Shown: one piece after another, positions 19,214 through 28,739 of the stretch
Position numbering within the stretch: the first letter of the stretch is position 1
How the letters are laid out: every line of letters starts with the position of its first letter
From: Burkholderia stagnalis
GTDB taxonomy: Bacteria; Pseudomonadota; Gammaproteobacteria; Burkholderiales; Burkholderiaceae
NCBI RefSeq assembly: GCF_902830275.1
Contig: NZ_CADESW010000015.1
Span: 124,001 to 188,000 of the forward strand
Length of the DNA stretch: 64,000 nt
Reading direction: 5' to 3'
Program-made: the position numbers and the translations under genes
Notes under the pieces: model-generated
Database searches by the model: none
Told to the model about the DNA's origin: nothing
The model's input: the letters and a program-made list of their open reading frames with translations, nothing else

Positions 19214-19322
19214 CGACCTTGCCAGCCCGAACCGGGCGGCGCCCCGCTGCGCCGCGCGGTTCGGTAAGATGCGCGTAATGCGGCCGCCGCGCCGCGCGAC
19301 TTCAGGAGTCCGTCACGCGCCC

Positions 19323-20762
19323 ATGACCCTCGACTGGCTACACCTTGGCACCCTCATCCTTGCCATCCACGTGCTCGGCGTCGTTGCGGCAGGCCATGCG
19401 ATCCTGAACACCCGCACGTCGCAAGGCGCGATCGCATGGGCGGTGTCGCTCGCGGCGATGCCCTACCTGACGCTGATCCCGTATCTGTTCCTCGGACGCA
19501 GCAAGTTCTCCGGCTACGTCGACGCGCGGCGCCACGAGACCGCGGCGCTGCGCACGCATACGCCCCCCGTGCCGTGGCACGACAGCGATTCGACCGAGGG
19601 CCCGCCCGCGGACGCGCTCGGACGCTCCGCGGTGCTCGCGCTCACCCGCCTCGGCGGCATGCCGTTCCTCGCCGGCAACGCGGTGCGCACACTCGTCAAC
19701 GGCGAGGCGACGTTCGCGGCGATCCTGTCGGCGATCGACGCGGCGCGCGATTACGTGATCGTCCAGTTCTTCATCATCCACGACGACGCGCTCGGCCAGA
19801 TGCTGCGCGACACGCTGATCGCGCGCGCGGCCGCGGGCGTGCGCTGCTACGTGCTGTACGACAGCATCGGCAGCTTCGACCTGCCGCACAGCTTCGTCGA
19901 CGACCTGCGCGCCGGCGGCGTCGAAGTCCATCCGTTCGCGACCAAGCGCCAGTTCGTGAACCGCTTCCAGCTCAATTTCCGCAACCACCGCAAGATCGTC
20001 GTAGTCGACGGCCATCGCGCGTTCGTCGGCGGACACAACGTCGGCGTCGAATACCTCGGCGCGAAGCCGCGGCTGTCGCCGTGGCGCGACACGCACATCG
20101 AGGTGTGCGGCCCGGCCGTCGCGAGCATCCAGTACGTGTTCGCGGAAGACTGGCACTGGGCGACGCAGAAGCTGCCGCCGCTCGCGCCGCCGCCCGCCGC
20201 GCTGCCCGACGCCGACATGCACTGCCTCGCGGTGCCGATGGGGCCGGCCGACAAGCAGGAAACCGGCTCGCTGTTCTTCGTCGAGACGATCAATGCGGCG
20301 CGCGAGCGGATCTGGATCACCACGCCGTATCTCGTGCCCGACGAAGCCGTGATCGCCGCGCTCAAGCTCGCGGTGATGCGCGGGGTCGACGTGCGCATCC
20401 TGATCCCGAGCCGGCGCGACCACTATGTCGTGTTCGAGGCGTCGAAGCTCTATGCGCGCGACCTGGCCGATGCCGGCGTCAAGGTGTTCCGCTACCGGCC
20501 GGGCTTCCTGCACCAGAAGGTGGTGCTGATCGACCGCAGCGCTGCCGCGATCGGCAGCGCGAATCTCGACAACCGCTCGTTCCGCCTCAACTTCGAGATC
20601 ATGGTGCTGACCGTCGACCGGGCATTCGCCGACGAAGTCGAGGCGATGCTCACGGCCGATTTCGCGCTCGCGTACCAGGTCGACGCAAGCGAATACCGCC
20701 GCTCGCCGGCATGGCGGCAGGTCGCGATGCACATCGCGCGGCTGTTCGCGCCGATCCTCTAG
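19323..20762 (+). CDS. cls: Cardiolipin synthase, phospholipase D type
   Basis: Condenses two phosphatidylglycerols (or related lipids) into cardiolipin at the inner membrane. The 479 residues start with two hydrophobic helices (LGTLILAIHVLGVVAAGHAI and AWAVSLAAMPYLTLIPYLF), followed by two HKD phosphodiesterase motifs: HRKIVVVDGHRAFVGGHN near residue 222 and HQKVVLIDRSAAAIGSANLD near 397. Start MTLDWLH has an AGGAG 14 bp upstream. The GSANLDNRS ending of the second motif fits bacterial Cls. An inverted repeat (CCGAACCG and CGGTTCGG, 19227-19264) lies in the upstream gap. Confidence 0.93.
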   Translation: MTLDWLHLGTLILAIHVLGVVAAGHAILNTRTSQGAIAWAVSLAAMPYLTLIPYLFLGRSKFSGYVDARRHETAALRTHTPPVPWHDSDSTEGPPADALGRSAVLALTRLGGMPFLAGNAVRTLVNGEATFAAILSAIDAARDYVIVQFFIIHDDALGQMLRDTLIARAAAGVRCYVLYDSIGSFDLPHSFVDDLRAGGVEVHPFATKRQFVNRFQLNFRNHRKIVVVDGHRAFVGGHNVGVEYLGAKPRLSPWRDTHIEVCGPAVASIQYVFAEDWHWATQKLPPLAPPPAALPDADMHCLAVPMGPADKQETGSLFFVETINAARERIWITTPYLVPDEAVIAALKLAVMRGVDVRILIPSRRDHYVVFEASKLYARDLADAGVKVFRYRPGFLHQKVVLIDRSAAAIGSANLDNRSFRLNFEIMVLTVDRAFADEVEAMLTADFALAYQVDASEYRRSPAWRQVAMHIARLFAPIL

Positions 20763-20793
20763 GCGGGCCGCGGCGTCACCGGCGCACGCCGCG

Positions 20794-21273
20794 TCACAGC
20801 AGCTTTTCGATGTCGGCGGCGATCTCGTCGGGTTTGGTCGCCGGTGCGTAGCGCTTGACGATCCGGCCGTCGCGCGCGACCAGAAACTTCGTGAAGTTCC
20901 ATTTGATCGCCTTGAGCCCGAGGATGCCCGGCGCTTCGTCGGTCAGGTAGCGGTACAGCGGATGCGCGCCGTCGCCCTTCACGTCGATCTTCGCGAACAT
21001 CGGGAACGTCACGCCGTAGTTGCGCTCGCAGAATGCGCCGATCTGCGCGGCGTCGCCCGGCTCCTGCTTGCCGAACTGGTTGCACGGGAAGCCGAGCACG
21101 AAGAAGCCGCGCGCCGCGTACTGGTCGTACAGCTTCTGCAGGCCCGCATACTGCGGCGTGAACCCGCACTCGCTCGCGGTATTGACGATCAGCAGCACCT
21201 TGCCGCGATACGCGTCGAGCGACGCCGGCGCGCCGGCGAGCGTCTCTGCGCTGAATGAATACAGTGTGGACAT
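20794..21273 (-). CDS. Glutathione peroxidase family protein
   Basis: A thiol peroxidase of the BtuE/Gpx type that reduces peroxides using glutathione or thioredoxin. The 159-residue protein has the peroxidatic cysteine C36 in NTASECGFT and the catalytic partners Q66 (FPCNQFG), W125 and N126 (KWNFTKFL). C64 in FPCNQ may be the resolving cysteine, as in thioredoxin-dependent members. It is convergent with cls (31 bp apart) and divergent from the ABC-F gene. Confidence 0.94.
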   Translation of the reverse strand: MSTLYSFSAETLAGAPASLDAYRGKVLLIVNTASECGFTPQYAGLQKLYDQYAARGFFVLGFPCNQFGKQEPGDAAQIGAFCERNYGVTFPMFAKIDVKGDGAHPLYRYLTDEAPGILGLKAIKWNFTKFLVARDGRIVKRYAPATKPDEIAADIEKLL

Positions 21274-21408
21274 CGTGCCCCCTTCTTTCGCAATCGGATC
21301 GACCCGGAGTATAGGGCCTGCCTGCGCCGAAACGGTATCTACCGGACGGCCGATGCCCGGTGTGCGGCGCGCAGTCTAGAATAGCGGTTTTGGCCAGTCA
21401 TTTCCGCC

Positions 21409-23340
21409 GTGATCCGTTTCAATCAGTTCAGCCTAGCGCGCGGCACCAAGCCGCTGTTCGACGCGGCCTCGTTCGTGCTCAATCCCGGCGAGAAAGCCGG
21501 CCTGATCGGCGCGAACGGCGCCGGCAAGTCGACGCTGTTCGCGGTCCTGCGCGGCGAGCTGCACGCCGACGCCGGCGATTTCTCGATGCCGCCGTCGTGG
21601 CGGATCGCCCACGTGTCGCAGGAAACCCCGGCCGTCGACCGCACGGCGCTCGACTACACGCTCGACGGCGACGCCGCGCTGCGTGAGATCGAGGCGCGCA
21701 TCGCCGCCGCGTCCGCCGCGCATGACGGCTCGGCCGAAGCGGAAGCGCACGCGGCGTTCGCCGATGCCGACGGCTACACCGCCCCGGCGCGCGCCGAGGC
21801 GCTGCTGCTCGGCCTCGGCTTCACGCTCGCGCAGACGCGCGAGCCGGTCTCGAGCTTCTCGGGCGGCTGGCGCATGCGCCTGAACCTCGCGCAGGCGCTG
21901 ATGTGCCGCTCCGACCTGCTGCTGCTCGACGAACCGACCAACCACCTCGACCTCGACGCGATCGTCTGGCTCGAAGACTGGCTGCACCGCTATCCCGGCA
22001 CGCTCGTCGTGATCTCGCACGACCGCGAATTCCTCGATTCGATCTGCAACGTCACGCTGCATCTCGAAAACCGCCAGGTAAAGCGCTACGGCGGCAACTA
22101 CTCGCAGTTCGAAGTGCTGCGCGCGCAGCAGCTCGCACTGCAGCAGAGCGCATACGAGAAGCAGCAGAAGACGGTCGCCCATCTGCAGAGCTTCATCGAC
22201 CGCTTCAAGGCCAAGGCCACCAAGGCCCGGCAGGCGCAGAGCCGGATGAAGGCGCTCGAGAAGATGGAGCTGATCGCGCCGGCGCACGTCGCGTCGCCGT
22301 TCACGTTCGAATTCCGCACGCCGGACGCGGCGCCGAACCCGATGATGGTGATGGAAGACGTCCGCTGCGGCTATCACGCCGACGACGGCGGCGAGATCCC
22401 GATCGTCGAGCGCGTGTCGCTGTCGATCCAGAACGGCCAGCGCATCGGCCTGCTCGGCGCGAACGGCCAGGGCAAGTCGACGCTGATCAAGACGCTCGCA
22501 GCAACGCTCGAACCGCTGTCCGGGCACGTACGCGAAGGCAAGGGCCTGACGATCGGCTATTTCGCGCAGCACCAGCTCGAGACGCTGCGCGAGGACGATT
22601 CGCCGCTCGCGCACCTCGCGCGGCTCGCGCCCGACACCCGTGAACAGGAACTGCGCGACTTCCTCGGCGGCTTCAATTTCTCGGGCGACATGGCGACGAG
22701 CCCGGTCGGCCCGTTCTCGGGCGGCGAGAAGGCTCGCCTCGCGCTCGCGCTGATCATCTGGCAGAAGCCGAACCTGCTGCTGCTCGACGAACCGACCAAC
22801 CACCTCGATCTCGAAACCCGCCACGCGCTGACGATGGCGCTCGCGCAATTCGATGGCACGCTGATCCTGGTATCGCACGACCGGCACCTGCTGCGCGCAA
22901 CGACCGACCAGTTCATGCTCGTCGCAAAGCATCGGCTGCAACCGTTCGACGGCGATCTCGACGACTACCGCGACTGGCTGCTGCAGCACGCGGCCGAGCA
23001 GCGCGCCGCCGCGAAAGCCGACAGCGCCGCGGCGCAGGACGCCGGCCCGGCCGTCAATCGCAAGGATCAGAAGCGCCAGGAGGCCGAAGCGCGGCAGCGG
23101 CTGTCGCATCTGAAAAGGCCGCTGCAGACGCGCATCACGAAGCTGGAAAAGGAAATGGACGCGCTGCACACGGAGAAGGCTCGCCTCGACGCGTTCGTCG
23201 CCGATCCGGCCAGCTACGAAGCCGCTCGCAAGGTGGAGCTCACCGACGCGATCCGCAAGCTGGGTGATGTCAACGCGCGGCTCGAAACCATCGAGGCGGA
23301 TTGGCTCGCGGCACAGGAAGAACTCGAGCAGATCGGCTGA
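21409..23340 (+). CDS. ABC-F family ATPase, YheS type
   Basis: A soluble protein of 643 residues with two ABC nucleotide-binding domains and no membrane segment, the ABC-F layout of ribosome-associated translation factors. Domain 1 has GANGAGKST, SFSGGWRMRLNLAQAL and LLLLDEPTNHLDL; domain 2 has GANGQGKST, FSGGEKARLALAL and a second DEPTNHLD. The P-site-tRNA interaction linker (about 230-300) is rich in Lys, Arg and Gln, and the C-terminus is a charged coiled coil. Overall it resembles E. coli YheS (637 residues) by eye. The start is a GTG. Its cellular role is not settled. Confidence 0.9.
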   Translation: MIRFNQFSLARGTKPLFDAASFVLNPGEKAGLIGANGAGKSTLFAVLRGELHADAGDFSMPPSWRIAHVSQETPAVDRTALDYTLDGDAALREIEARIAAASAAHDGSAEAEAHAAFADADGYTAPARAEALLLGLGFTLAQTREPVSSFSGGWRMRLNLAQALMCRSDLLLLDEPTNHLDLDAIVWLEDWLHRYPGTLVVISHDREFLDSICNVTLHLENRQVKRYGGNYSQFEVLRAQQLALQQSAYEKQQKTVAHLQSFIDRFKAKATKARQAQSRMKALEKMELIAPAHVASPFTFEFRTPDAAPNPMMVMEDVRCGYHADDGGEIPIVERVSLSIQNGQRIGLLGANGQGKSTLIKTLAATLEPLSGHVREGKGLTIGYFAQHQLETLREDDSPLAHLARLAPDTREQELRDFLGGFNFSGDMATSPVGPFSGGEKARLALALIIWQKPNLLLLDEPTNHLDLETRHALTMALAQFDGTLILVSHDRHLLRATTDQFMLVAKHRLQPFDGDLDDYRDWLLQHAAEQRAAAKADSAAAQDAGPAVNRKDQKRQEAEARQRLSHLKRPLQTRITKLEKEMDALHTEKARLDAFVADPASYEAARKVELTDAIRKLGDVNARLETIEADWLAAQEELEQIG

Positions 23341-23382
23341 ATGCCACACCGCGCAGTGCCAACGCATGCGCCACTTGCGACA

Positions 23383-23406
23383 AGGCCGGGCGTAACGGCC
23401 CGGCCT
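23383..23406. terminator. Strong GC hairpin between convergent genes
   Basis: AGGCCGGGC and GCCCGGCCT pair over 9 bp around a 6-nt loop downstream of the ABC-F gene. There is no T-run, so it may act as a transcript-end stabiliser or with Rho rather than as a classical terminator. Confidence 0.4.
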
Positions 23407-23457
23407 GGGTGCGCATCGTCCGCCGCATGTGGCCCGGCGCCTCGGCAGCGCGATGAA

Positions 23458-23724
23458 TCAGCGCCGCGGCAGCGTGTCCCGCGGCATCTGCTCGTCGTCG
23501 CCCATCAGGTGGCGACGCCCCTGCGTCGGCCGGCGCATCGCCGCGACGACTTCCGCCTCCGTCACGTCCTCGGCGACGACCCGGCGAGCGATGCGCCCTT
23601 CGTCGTCGATCCATTCGACGATCCGGCACCCGCCGCCCCACGGCTGGCGGATCGGCTCCGATACGCGGCAGCCGCGCAGGTTGTAAAGGCGTCCGCCGGG
23701 CGCCTGCCCATATTGTTTGAACAT
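23458..23724 (-). CDS. Small conserved-looking protein of unknown function
   Basis: An 88-residue reading frame starting MFKQYGQAPGGRL with a good GAAAGGGA ribosome-binding site just upstream, which decides the start at 23724. The sequence is balanced rather than low-complexity (GCRIVEWIDDEGRIARRVV, TEAEVVAAMRR), soluble, and has no recognisable domain. It stands alone between the ABC-F gene (convergent) and radA (same strand). I do not recognise a function. Confidence 0.6.
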   Translation of the reverse strand: MFKQYGQAPGGRLYNLRGCRVSEPIRQPWGGGCRIVEWIDDEGRIARRVVAEDVTEAEVVAAMRRPTQGRRHLMGDDEQMPRDTLPRR

Positions 23725-23868
23725 AGGTCCCTTTCGCATTGCGCGGTTCGACAGTCCGCCCAAGGATAGGGAAAAGCGATGTCCGCCGGGTTACACAACC
23801 CTACGGATTGTTTACATCGAATTACGTGACAGATCGCCGGAGGCATCGCCTCCGGCGTGCGGGAATGC

Positions 23869-25245
23869 TCATTCGAGCCCGCGGACGCGGTCGATTGCCT
23901 GCTCGATCCGGTCGACCGCCATCACCTCGAGGCCGTCGATCGGCTGCTTCGGCGCGTTCGCCTTCGGGATCAGCGCGAGCGTAAAGCCGAGCTTCGCGGC
24001 CTCGCGCAGGCGCTCCTGGCCGCGTGGGCACGGCCGGATCTCGCCGGCCAGGCCCACTTCACCGAACACGATCAGGCCCTTCGGCAGCGGCTTGTTGCGC
24101 ATCGACGAATGGATCGCGAGCAGCACCGCGAGGTCGGCGGCGGGCTCGGTGATCTTCACGCCGCCCACCGCGTTGAGGAACACGTCCTGGTCGAAGCACG
24201 CGATGCCCGCGTGGCGGTGCAGCACCGCGAGCAGCATCGCGAGCCGGTTCTGCTCGAGGCCGACCGCGAGACGGCGCGGGTTCGGCACATGCGCGGTGTC
24301 GACGAGCGCCTGGATCTCGACGAGCAGCGGGCGCGTGCCCTCCTGCGTGACGAGCACGCACGAGCCGGGCACGACCTGCTCGTGCTGCGACAGGAACAGC
24401 GCGGACGGGTTGGCGACGCCGCGCAGCCCGCGCTCGGTCATCGCGAACACGCCCAGCTCGTTCACGGCGCCGAAGCGGTTCTTGAACGCGCGCACGAGGC
24501 GGAACGACGAATGCGTGTCGCCTTCGAAGTACAGCACCGTGTCGACGATGTGCTCGAGCACGCGCGGGCCCGCCAGGTTGCCCTCCTTCGTCACGTGCCC
24601 GACCATGATGATCGCGGTGCCGGACTGCTTCGCGATGCGCGTGAGCTGCGCCGCGCACTCGCGCACCTGCGCGACCGAGCCCGGCGCCGACGTGAGCGCC
24701 TCCGAATAGACGGTCTGGATCGAGTCGACGACCGCGACGTCCGGCCGCTCCGCATCGACCGCCGCCTGGATCTTCTCGAGCTGGATCTCCGCGAGCAGCT
24801 TCAGCTCGGCGGCCGGCGTGCCGCCGTCGAGCAGCGACAGCCGTTGCGCGCGCAACGCGATCTGCGCGGCCGATTCCTCGCCGCTGATATAGAGCGCGCG
24901 GCGCTCGCTCGCGATGCCCGCGAGCGACTGCAGCAGCAGCGTCGACTTGCCGATGCCCGGATCGCCGCCGATCAGCACCACGCCGCCCGCGACCAGGCCG
25001 CCGCCGAGCACGCGGTCGAATTCGCCGATGCCGGTCGAGAAGCGCGGCACGTCGGCCGCCTCGATGTCGACGAGGCGCTGCACCGGCGCGCGTTTCGCAA
25101 GCGACTGGAAGCGGTGCGCCGACGGCGATTCAGCGACCGATTCGACGAGCGTGTTCCAGGCCTGACACGACGGGCACTGCCCCTGCCACTTCGGGGACTG
25201 GCCGCCGCACTCGCTGCAGACGTAGAGCGTTTTCTGTTTGGCCAC
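23869..25245 (-). CDS. radA: DNA repair protein RadA
   Basis: RecA-like branch-migration helicase that helps process recombination intermediates. The 458-residue protein has the N-terminal zinc finger (C10, C13, C24, C27), the RecA core with Walker A GDPGIGKST (94-102), the RadA-specific KNRFG motif near 253, and a C-terminal Lon-protease-like domain. The start is a GTG at 25245 (VAKQKTLYVCSEC), which places the zinc finger at the N-terminus; the extra upstream frame is unlike the family. It follows alr by 11 bp and is probably co-transcribed with it. Confidence 0.95.
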   Translation of the reverse strand: MAKQKTLYVCSECGGQSPKWQGQCPSCQAWNTLVESVAESPSAHRFQSLAKRAPVQRLVDIEAADVPRFSTGIGEFDRVLGGGLVAGGVVLIGGDPGIGKSTLLLQSLAGIASERRALYISGEESAAQIALRAQRLSLLDGGTPAAELKLLAEIQLEKIQAAVDAERPDVAVVDSIQTVYSEALTSAPGSVAQVRECAAQLTRIAKQSGTAIIMVGHVTKEGNLAGPRVLEHIVDTVLYFEGDTHSSFRLVRAFKNRFGAVNELGVFAMTERGLRGVANPSALFLSQHEQVVPGSCVLVTQEGTRPLLVEIQALVDTAHVPNPRRLAVGLEQNRLAMLLAVLHRHAGIACFDQDVFLNAVGGVKITEPAADLAVLLAIHSSMRNKPLPKGLIVFGEVGLAGEIRPCPRGQERLREAAKLGFTLALIPKANAPKQPIDGLEVMAVDRIEQAIDRVRGLE

Positions 25246-25256
25246 GCGGTGCGCCC

Positions 25257-26327
25257 TTATTCCGCGCGCACCGGTACGCGGGCGGCCACCGCGCACATCA
25301 GTTCATAGCCGATCGTCCCGCAGTGCCGCGCCACGTCGTCGATCGGCAGATCGTTGCCCCACAGTTCGACGCGTGCGCCGACACCGGCCTGCGGGCACGG
25401 CGTCAGGTCGACGGTGATCATGTCCATCGACACGCGGCCGACGATCCGCGTGCGGATGCCGTCGACGATCACCGGCGTGCCCTCGGGCGCGACGCGCGAA
25501 TAGCCGTCCGCGTAGCCGCACGCGACGACGCCGATCCGCATCTGCGCCGGCGCCGAGAACGTCGAGCCGTAGCCGATCGATTGCCCTTTCGCGATCGTCT
25601 GCACCGCGATCAGCTCGGACGCGAGCGTCATCGCCGGCTTCAGGCCCGTATCGGCGATGTCGGCGGAGCGCCCGGACGGCGACGCGCCGTACAGCACGAT
25701 CCCCGGGCGCACCCAGTCGAAATGGGTTTGCGGATGCCAGAGCACCGCCGCCGAATTCGCGAGGCTGCGCGCGCCGGCAATGCTTTGCGCGCCGCGCTCG
25801 AACGCGGCCAACTGCTCGGCGACGCCGCGCTCGCTGTCCGCGTCCGAAAAATGAGTCATCAACGTGATCTGGCCGATGCCGTGGCAGGCACGCGCCCGTT
25901 CCCACGCGGCGCGATACTTCTCGGGCGAGTAGCCGAGGCGGTTCATCCCGCTGTTCATCTTCAGCTGCACGTTGACGGGCTTCGACAGCCGCGCCGTTTC
26001 CAGCATCCGCATCTGCTCGTCGTTGTGGACGGTCGTGGTCAGGCTGTAGCGGTCGATCACGTCGATGTCGGTCGAGCGGAAGAATCCTTCCAGCAGCAGG
26101 ATCGGGCCGGCCCAGCCGAGTTCGCGCAGCTTGACGGCCTCGTCGAGGTCGAGCAGGCCGAAGCCGTCGGTGCCGCGCAGGCCGGGAAACACGCGCGCGA
26201 GGCCGTGACCGTAGGCGTTCGCCTTGACGACCGCCCAAACCTTGGACTGGCCGGCGTAGCGGCGGACGACGGAAAGATTGTTCGCGAGAGCGGCGGTGTG
26301 GATGGTGGCGGAGATCGGGCGCGGCAT
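25257..26327 (-). CDS. alr: Alanine racemase
   Basis: PLP enzyme interconverting L- and D-alanine, supplying D-alanine for peptidoglycan. The 356 residues match the family length. The PLP lysine is K35 in AVVKANAYGHG, and the second catalytic base is Y253 in SIGYGSTFSAP. The C-terminal domain has GRVSMDMITVDL. The gene is the first of alr-radA and is divergent from lplT across a 218-bp gap. Confidence 0.96.
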   Translation of the reverse strand: MPRPISATIHTAALANNLSVVRRYAGQSKVWAVVKANAYGHGLARVFPGLRGTDGFGLLDLDEAVKLRELGWAGPILLLEGFFRSTDIDVIDRYSLTTTVHNDEQMRMLETARLSKPVNVQLKMNSGMNRLGYSPEKYRAAWERARACHGIGQITLMTHFSDADSERGVAEQLAAFERGAQSIAGARSLANSAAVLWHPQTHFDWVRPGIVLYGASPSGRSADIADTGLKPAMTLASELIAVQTIAKGQSIGYGSTFSAPAQMRIGVVACGYADGYSRVAPEGTPVIVDGIRTRIVGRVSMDMITVDLTPCPQAGVGARVELWGNDLPIDDVARHCGTIGYELMCAVAARVPVRAE

Positions 26328-26444
26328 GGGAAATTTACGTAAAGACGCTTGCGAATCATCAGCTTACCGTGCCTTTTGAGCACCGAAGCCGACAACTTGC
26401 GGAACGATCGGGGAATCTTGCTAGTCCGAATTGCTGTATTTTCG

Positions 26445-26453
26445 TGTTATAAA
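26445..26453 (+). promoter_or_regulatory. Extended -10 promoter candidate for lplT
   Basis: TGT followed by TATAAA forms an extended -10 element about 92 bp before the lplT ATG. Candidate -35 boxes TTGCTA (26418) and TTGCTG (26431) are at the wrong distance. Confidence 0.35.
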
Positions 26454-26545
26454 GCCGTGCGCACAACCCATTTCGAACGGAATAAGCCGATCGCATACCT
26501 GGCGGCCTACGCGGCCGGGCCGCAGCGACGAACGCATCGCATCAG

Positions 26546-27853
26546 ATGAAAAAAGGTTTTTACACCATCATGGCCGCGCAGTTTTTCTCGTCGCTGGCCG
26601 ACAATGCGCTCCTCATCGCCGCCATCGCCCTGCTGAAAGACCTTCACGCCCCGAACTGGATGACACCGCTGCTGAAGCTGTTCTTCGTGTTGTCCTATGT
26701 CGTGCTCGCGGCGTTCGTCGGCGCCTTCGCGGATTCCCGCCCGAAGGGCCGCGTGATGTTCATCACCAACTCGATCAAGGTCGTCGGCTGCCTGATCATG
26801 CTGTTCGGCGCCCATCCGCTGGTTGCGTACGGGATCGTCGGCTTCGGCGCGGCGGCCTACTCGCCCGCCAAATACGGCATTCTCACCGAGCTCCTGCCGG
26901 CCGACCGGCTCGTCGCGGCGAACGGCTGGATCGAAGGCACGACCGTCAGCTCGATCATCCTCGGCACCGTGCTCGGCGGCGCGCTGATCAGCCCGCACAT
27001 CGCATCGCACGTGATCGCGCACACGCCGTCGTGGATCAACACGCCGGCCGAATCCGCGATGGCGATCATCATGGCGATCTATGTCGTCGCCGCGCTGTTC
27101 AACCTGCGCATTCCCGATACCGGCGCACGCTACCCGCGCCAGCAGCACGGCCCGATCAGGCTCGTCACCGACTTCGCCGACTGCTTCATGGCGCTCTGGC
27201 GCGACAAGCTCGGCCAGATCTCGCTGGCCGTCACGACGCTGTTCTGGGGCGCCGGCGCGACGCTGCAGTTCATCGTGCTGAAATGGGCCGAGGTGTCGCT
27301 CGGCATGTCGCTGTCCGAAGGCGCACTGCTGCAGGCGGTCGTCGCGGTCGGCGTCGCGGCCGGCGCGATCGCCGCCGCGGGCCGGATCCCGCTGAAGAAG
27401 TCGCTGACGGTGCTGCCCGTCGGCATCATCATGGGCGTCGCCGTGATGCTGATGGCGTTCTACACGCGCGACATGATCCCGTCGAACTGGGTCCTCCATC
27501 TCGGCCACATCCGCATGCCGATCTACCTGCTCATCGCGTACATCTTCCTGATGTGCGTCGGTGCGCTGTCCGGCTACTTTGTCGTGCCGATGAACGCGCT
27601 GCTGCAGCATCGCGGCCACGTGCTGCTGTCGGCCGGCCACTCGATCGCGGTGCAGAACTTCAACGAGAACCTGTCGGTGCTCGTGATGCTGTGCCTGTAC
27701 GCGGTGCTCGTGTGGCTCGACGTGCCGGTCGGCGTCGTGATCGTGCTGTTCGGCACCTTCGTCTGCCTGACGATGTGGCTCGTGATGCGCCGCCACCAGG
27801 CGAACCAGCGCCAGTTCGATTCGGTCGCGCTGATCGGCGAATCGAAGCACTGA
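26546..27853 (+). CDS. lplT: Lysophospholipid transporter LplT
   Basis: Major-facilitator protein that flips lysophospholipids such as 2-acyl-glycerophosphoethanolamine across the inner membrane for re-acylation. The 435 residues contain about twelve hydrophobic helices; the N-terminus KKGFYTIMAAQFFSSLADNA and the segment AAYSPAKYGILTELLP match the family. In E. coli lplT is linked to the acyltransferase gene aas; here no aas is present, and the next gene is thiD. Transport specificity is inferred from family likeness. Confidence 0.88.
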   Translation: MKKGFYTIMAAQFFSSLADNALLIAAIALLKDLHAPNWMTPLLKLFFVLSYVVLAAFVGAFADSRPKGRVMFITNSIKVVGCLIMLFGAHPLVAYGIVGFGAAAYSPAKYGILTELLPADRLVAANGWIEGTTVSSIILGTVLGGALISPHIASHVIAHTPSWINTPAESAMAIIMAIYVVAALFNLRIPDTGARYPRQQHGPIRLVTDFADCFMALWRDKLGQISLAVTTLFWGAGATLQFIVLKWAEVSLGMSLSEGALLQAVVAVGVAAGAIAAAGRIPLKKSLTVLPVGIIMGVAVMLMAFYTRDMIPSNWVLHLGHIRMPIYLLIAYIFLMCVGALSGYFVVPMNALLQHRGHVLLSAGHSIAVQNFNENLSVLVMLCLYAVLVWLDVPVGVVIVLFGTFVCLTMWLVMRRHQANQRQFDSVALIGESKH

Positions 27854-27911
27854 CGCTACACTTCCCGTTTCCGCATGCCCGCGCCGGTTGCCGAACCGGC
27901 GCCTTGCCATC

Positions 27912-28721
27912 ATGACGCACCCGATTCCCAACGTCCTGACGATCGCCGGCTCCGACTCCGGCGGCGGCGCAGGCATCCAGGCCGACCTGAAGACGTTCTC
28001 CGCGCTCGGCGCGTACGGCGCGAGCGTGATCACCGCGCTGACCGCGCAGAACACGCGCGGCGTGACCGGCGTGCATGCGCCCGACGCCGCGTTCGTGACC
28101 GCGCAGCTCGACGCCGTGTTCGACGACATCCGCATCGACGCGGTGAAGATCGGCATGCTCGCCAATGCGGCGATCGTGCATGCGGTCGCCGACGCGCTGC
28201 GGCGCTACGCGCCCCGCTACGTCGTGCTCGACACGGTGATGATCTCGAAGAGTGCGCACGCGCTGCTCGCGCCGGACGCGGTCGATGCGCTGCGCGGCGC
28301 GCTGCTGCCGCTTGCGACCGTCGTCACGCCGAACCTGCCCGAAGCGGCGGCGCTGCTCGGCGACGCGCATGCGACGACCGAGGACGAGATGGTCCGGCAA
28401 GGGCAGGCGCTGGTGAAAATGGGCGCGCACGCGGTGCTGATGAAGGGCGGCCATCTGCCGGATGCCGACGCGAGCCCCGACTGGCTCGTCGACGCGACGC
28501 ACGCCGTGCGGCTCGACGGCCCGCGCGTGCCTGTCGCCAATACGCACGGCACCGGCTGCACGCTGGCATCCGCGATCGCCGCGCTGCTGCCGCGGCATCC
28601 CGACCTGGAAAGCGCCGTGCGCGACGCGAAGGCCTACCTGACCGGCGCGATCGCCGCGAGCGGCCGTCTCGACGTCGGTCACGGCGTCGGGCCCGTGCAT
28701 CACTTCCACCGCTGGTGGTAA
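27912..28721 (+). CDS. thiD: Hydroxymethylpyrimidine / phosphomethylpyrimidine kinase
   Basis: Phosphorylates HMP and HMP-phosphate for the pyrimidine half of thiamine. The 269-residue ribokinase-fold protein has IAGSDSGGGAGIQADLK at the N-terminus, the substrate lid region QNTRGVTGV, VTPNLPEAAALLG and the anion-hole motif NTHGTGCTLASAIAA. The start at 27912 (MTHPIPNVLT) was preferred over an ATG eight codons upstream. It is 58 bp downstream of lplT, with no other thi gene nearby. Confidence 0.95.
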   Translation: MTHPIPNVLTIAGSDSGGGAGIQADLKTFSALGAYGASVITALTAQNTRGVTGVHAPDAAFVTAQLDAVFDDIRIDAVKIGMLANAAIVHAVADALRRYAPRYVVLDTVMISKSAHALLAPDAVDALRGALLPLATVVTPNLPEAAALLGDAHATTEDEMVRQGQALVKMGAHAVLMKGGHLPDADASPDWLVDATHAVRLDGPRVPVANTHGTGCTLASAIAALLPRHPDLESAVRDAKAYLTGAIAASGRLDVGHGVGPVHHFHRWW

Positions 28722-28739
28722 GCGGCGGCCCGCGCAGCG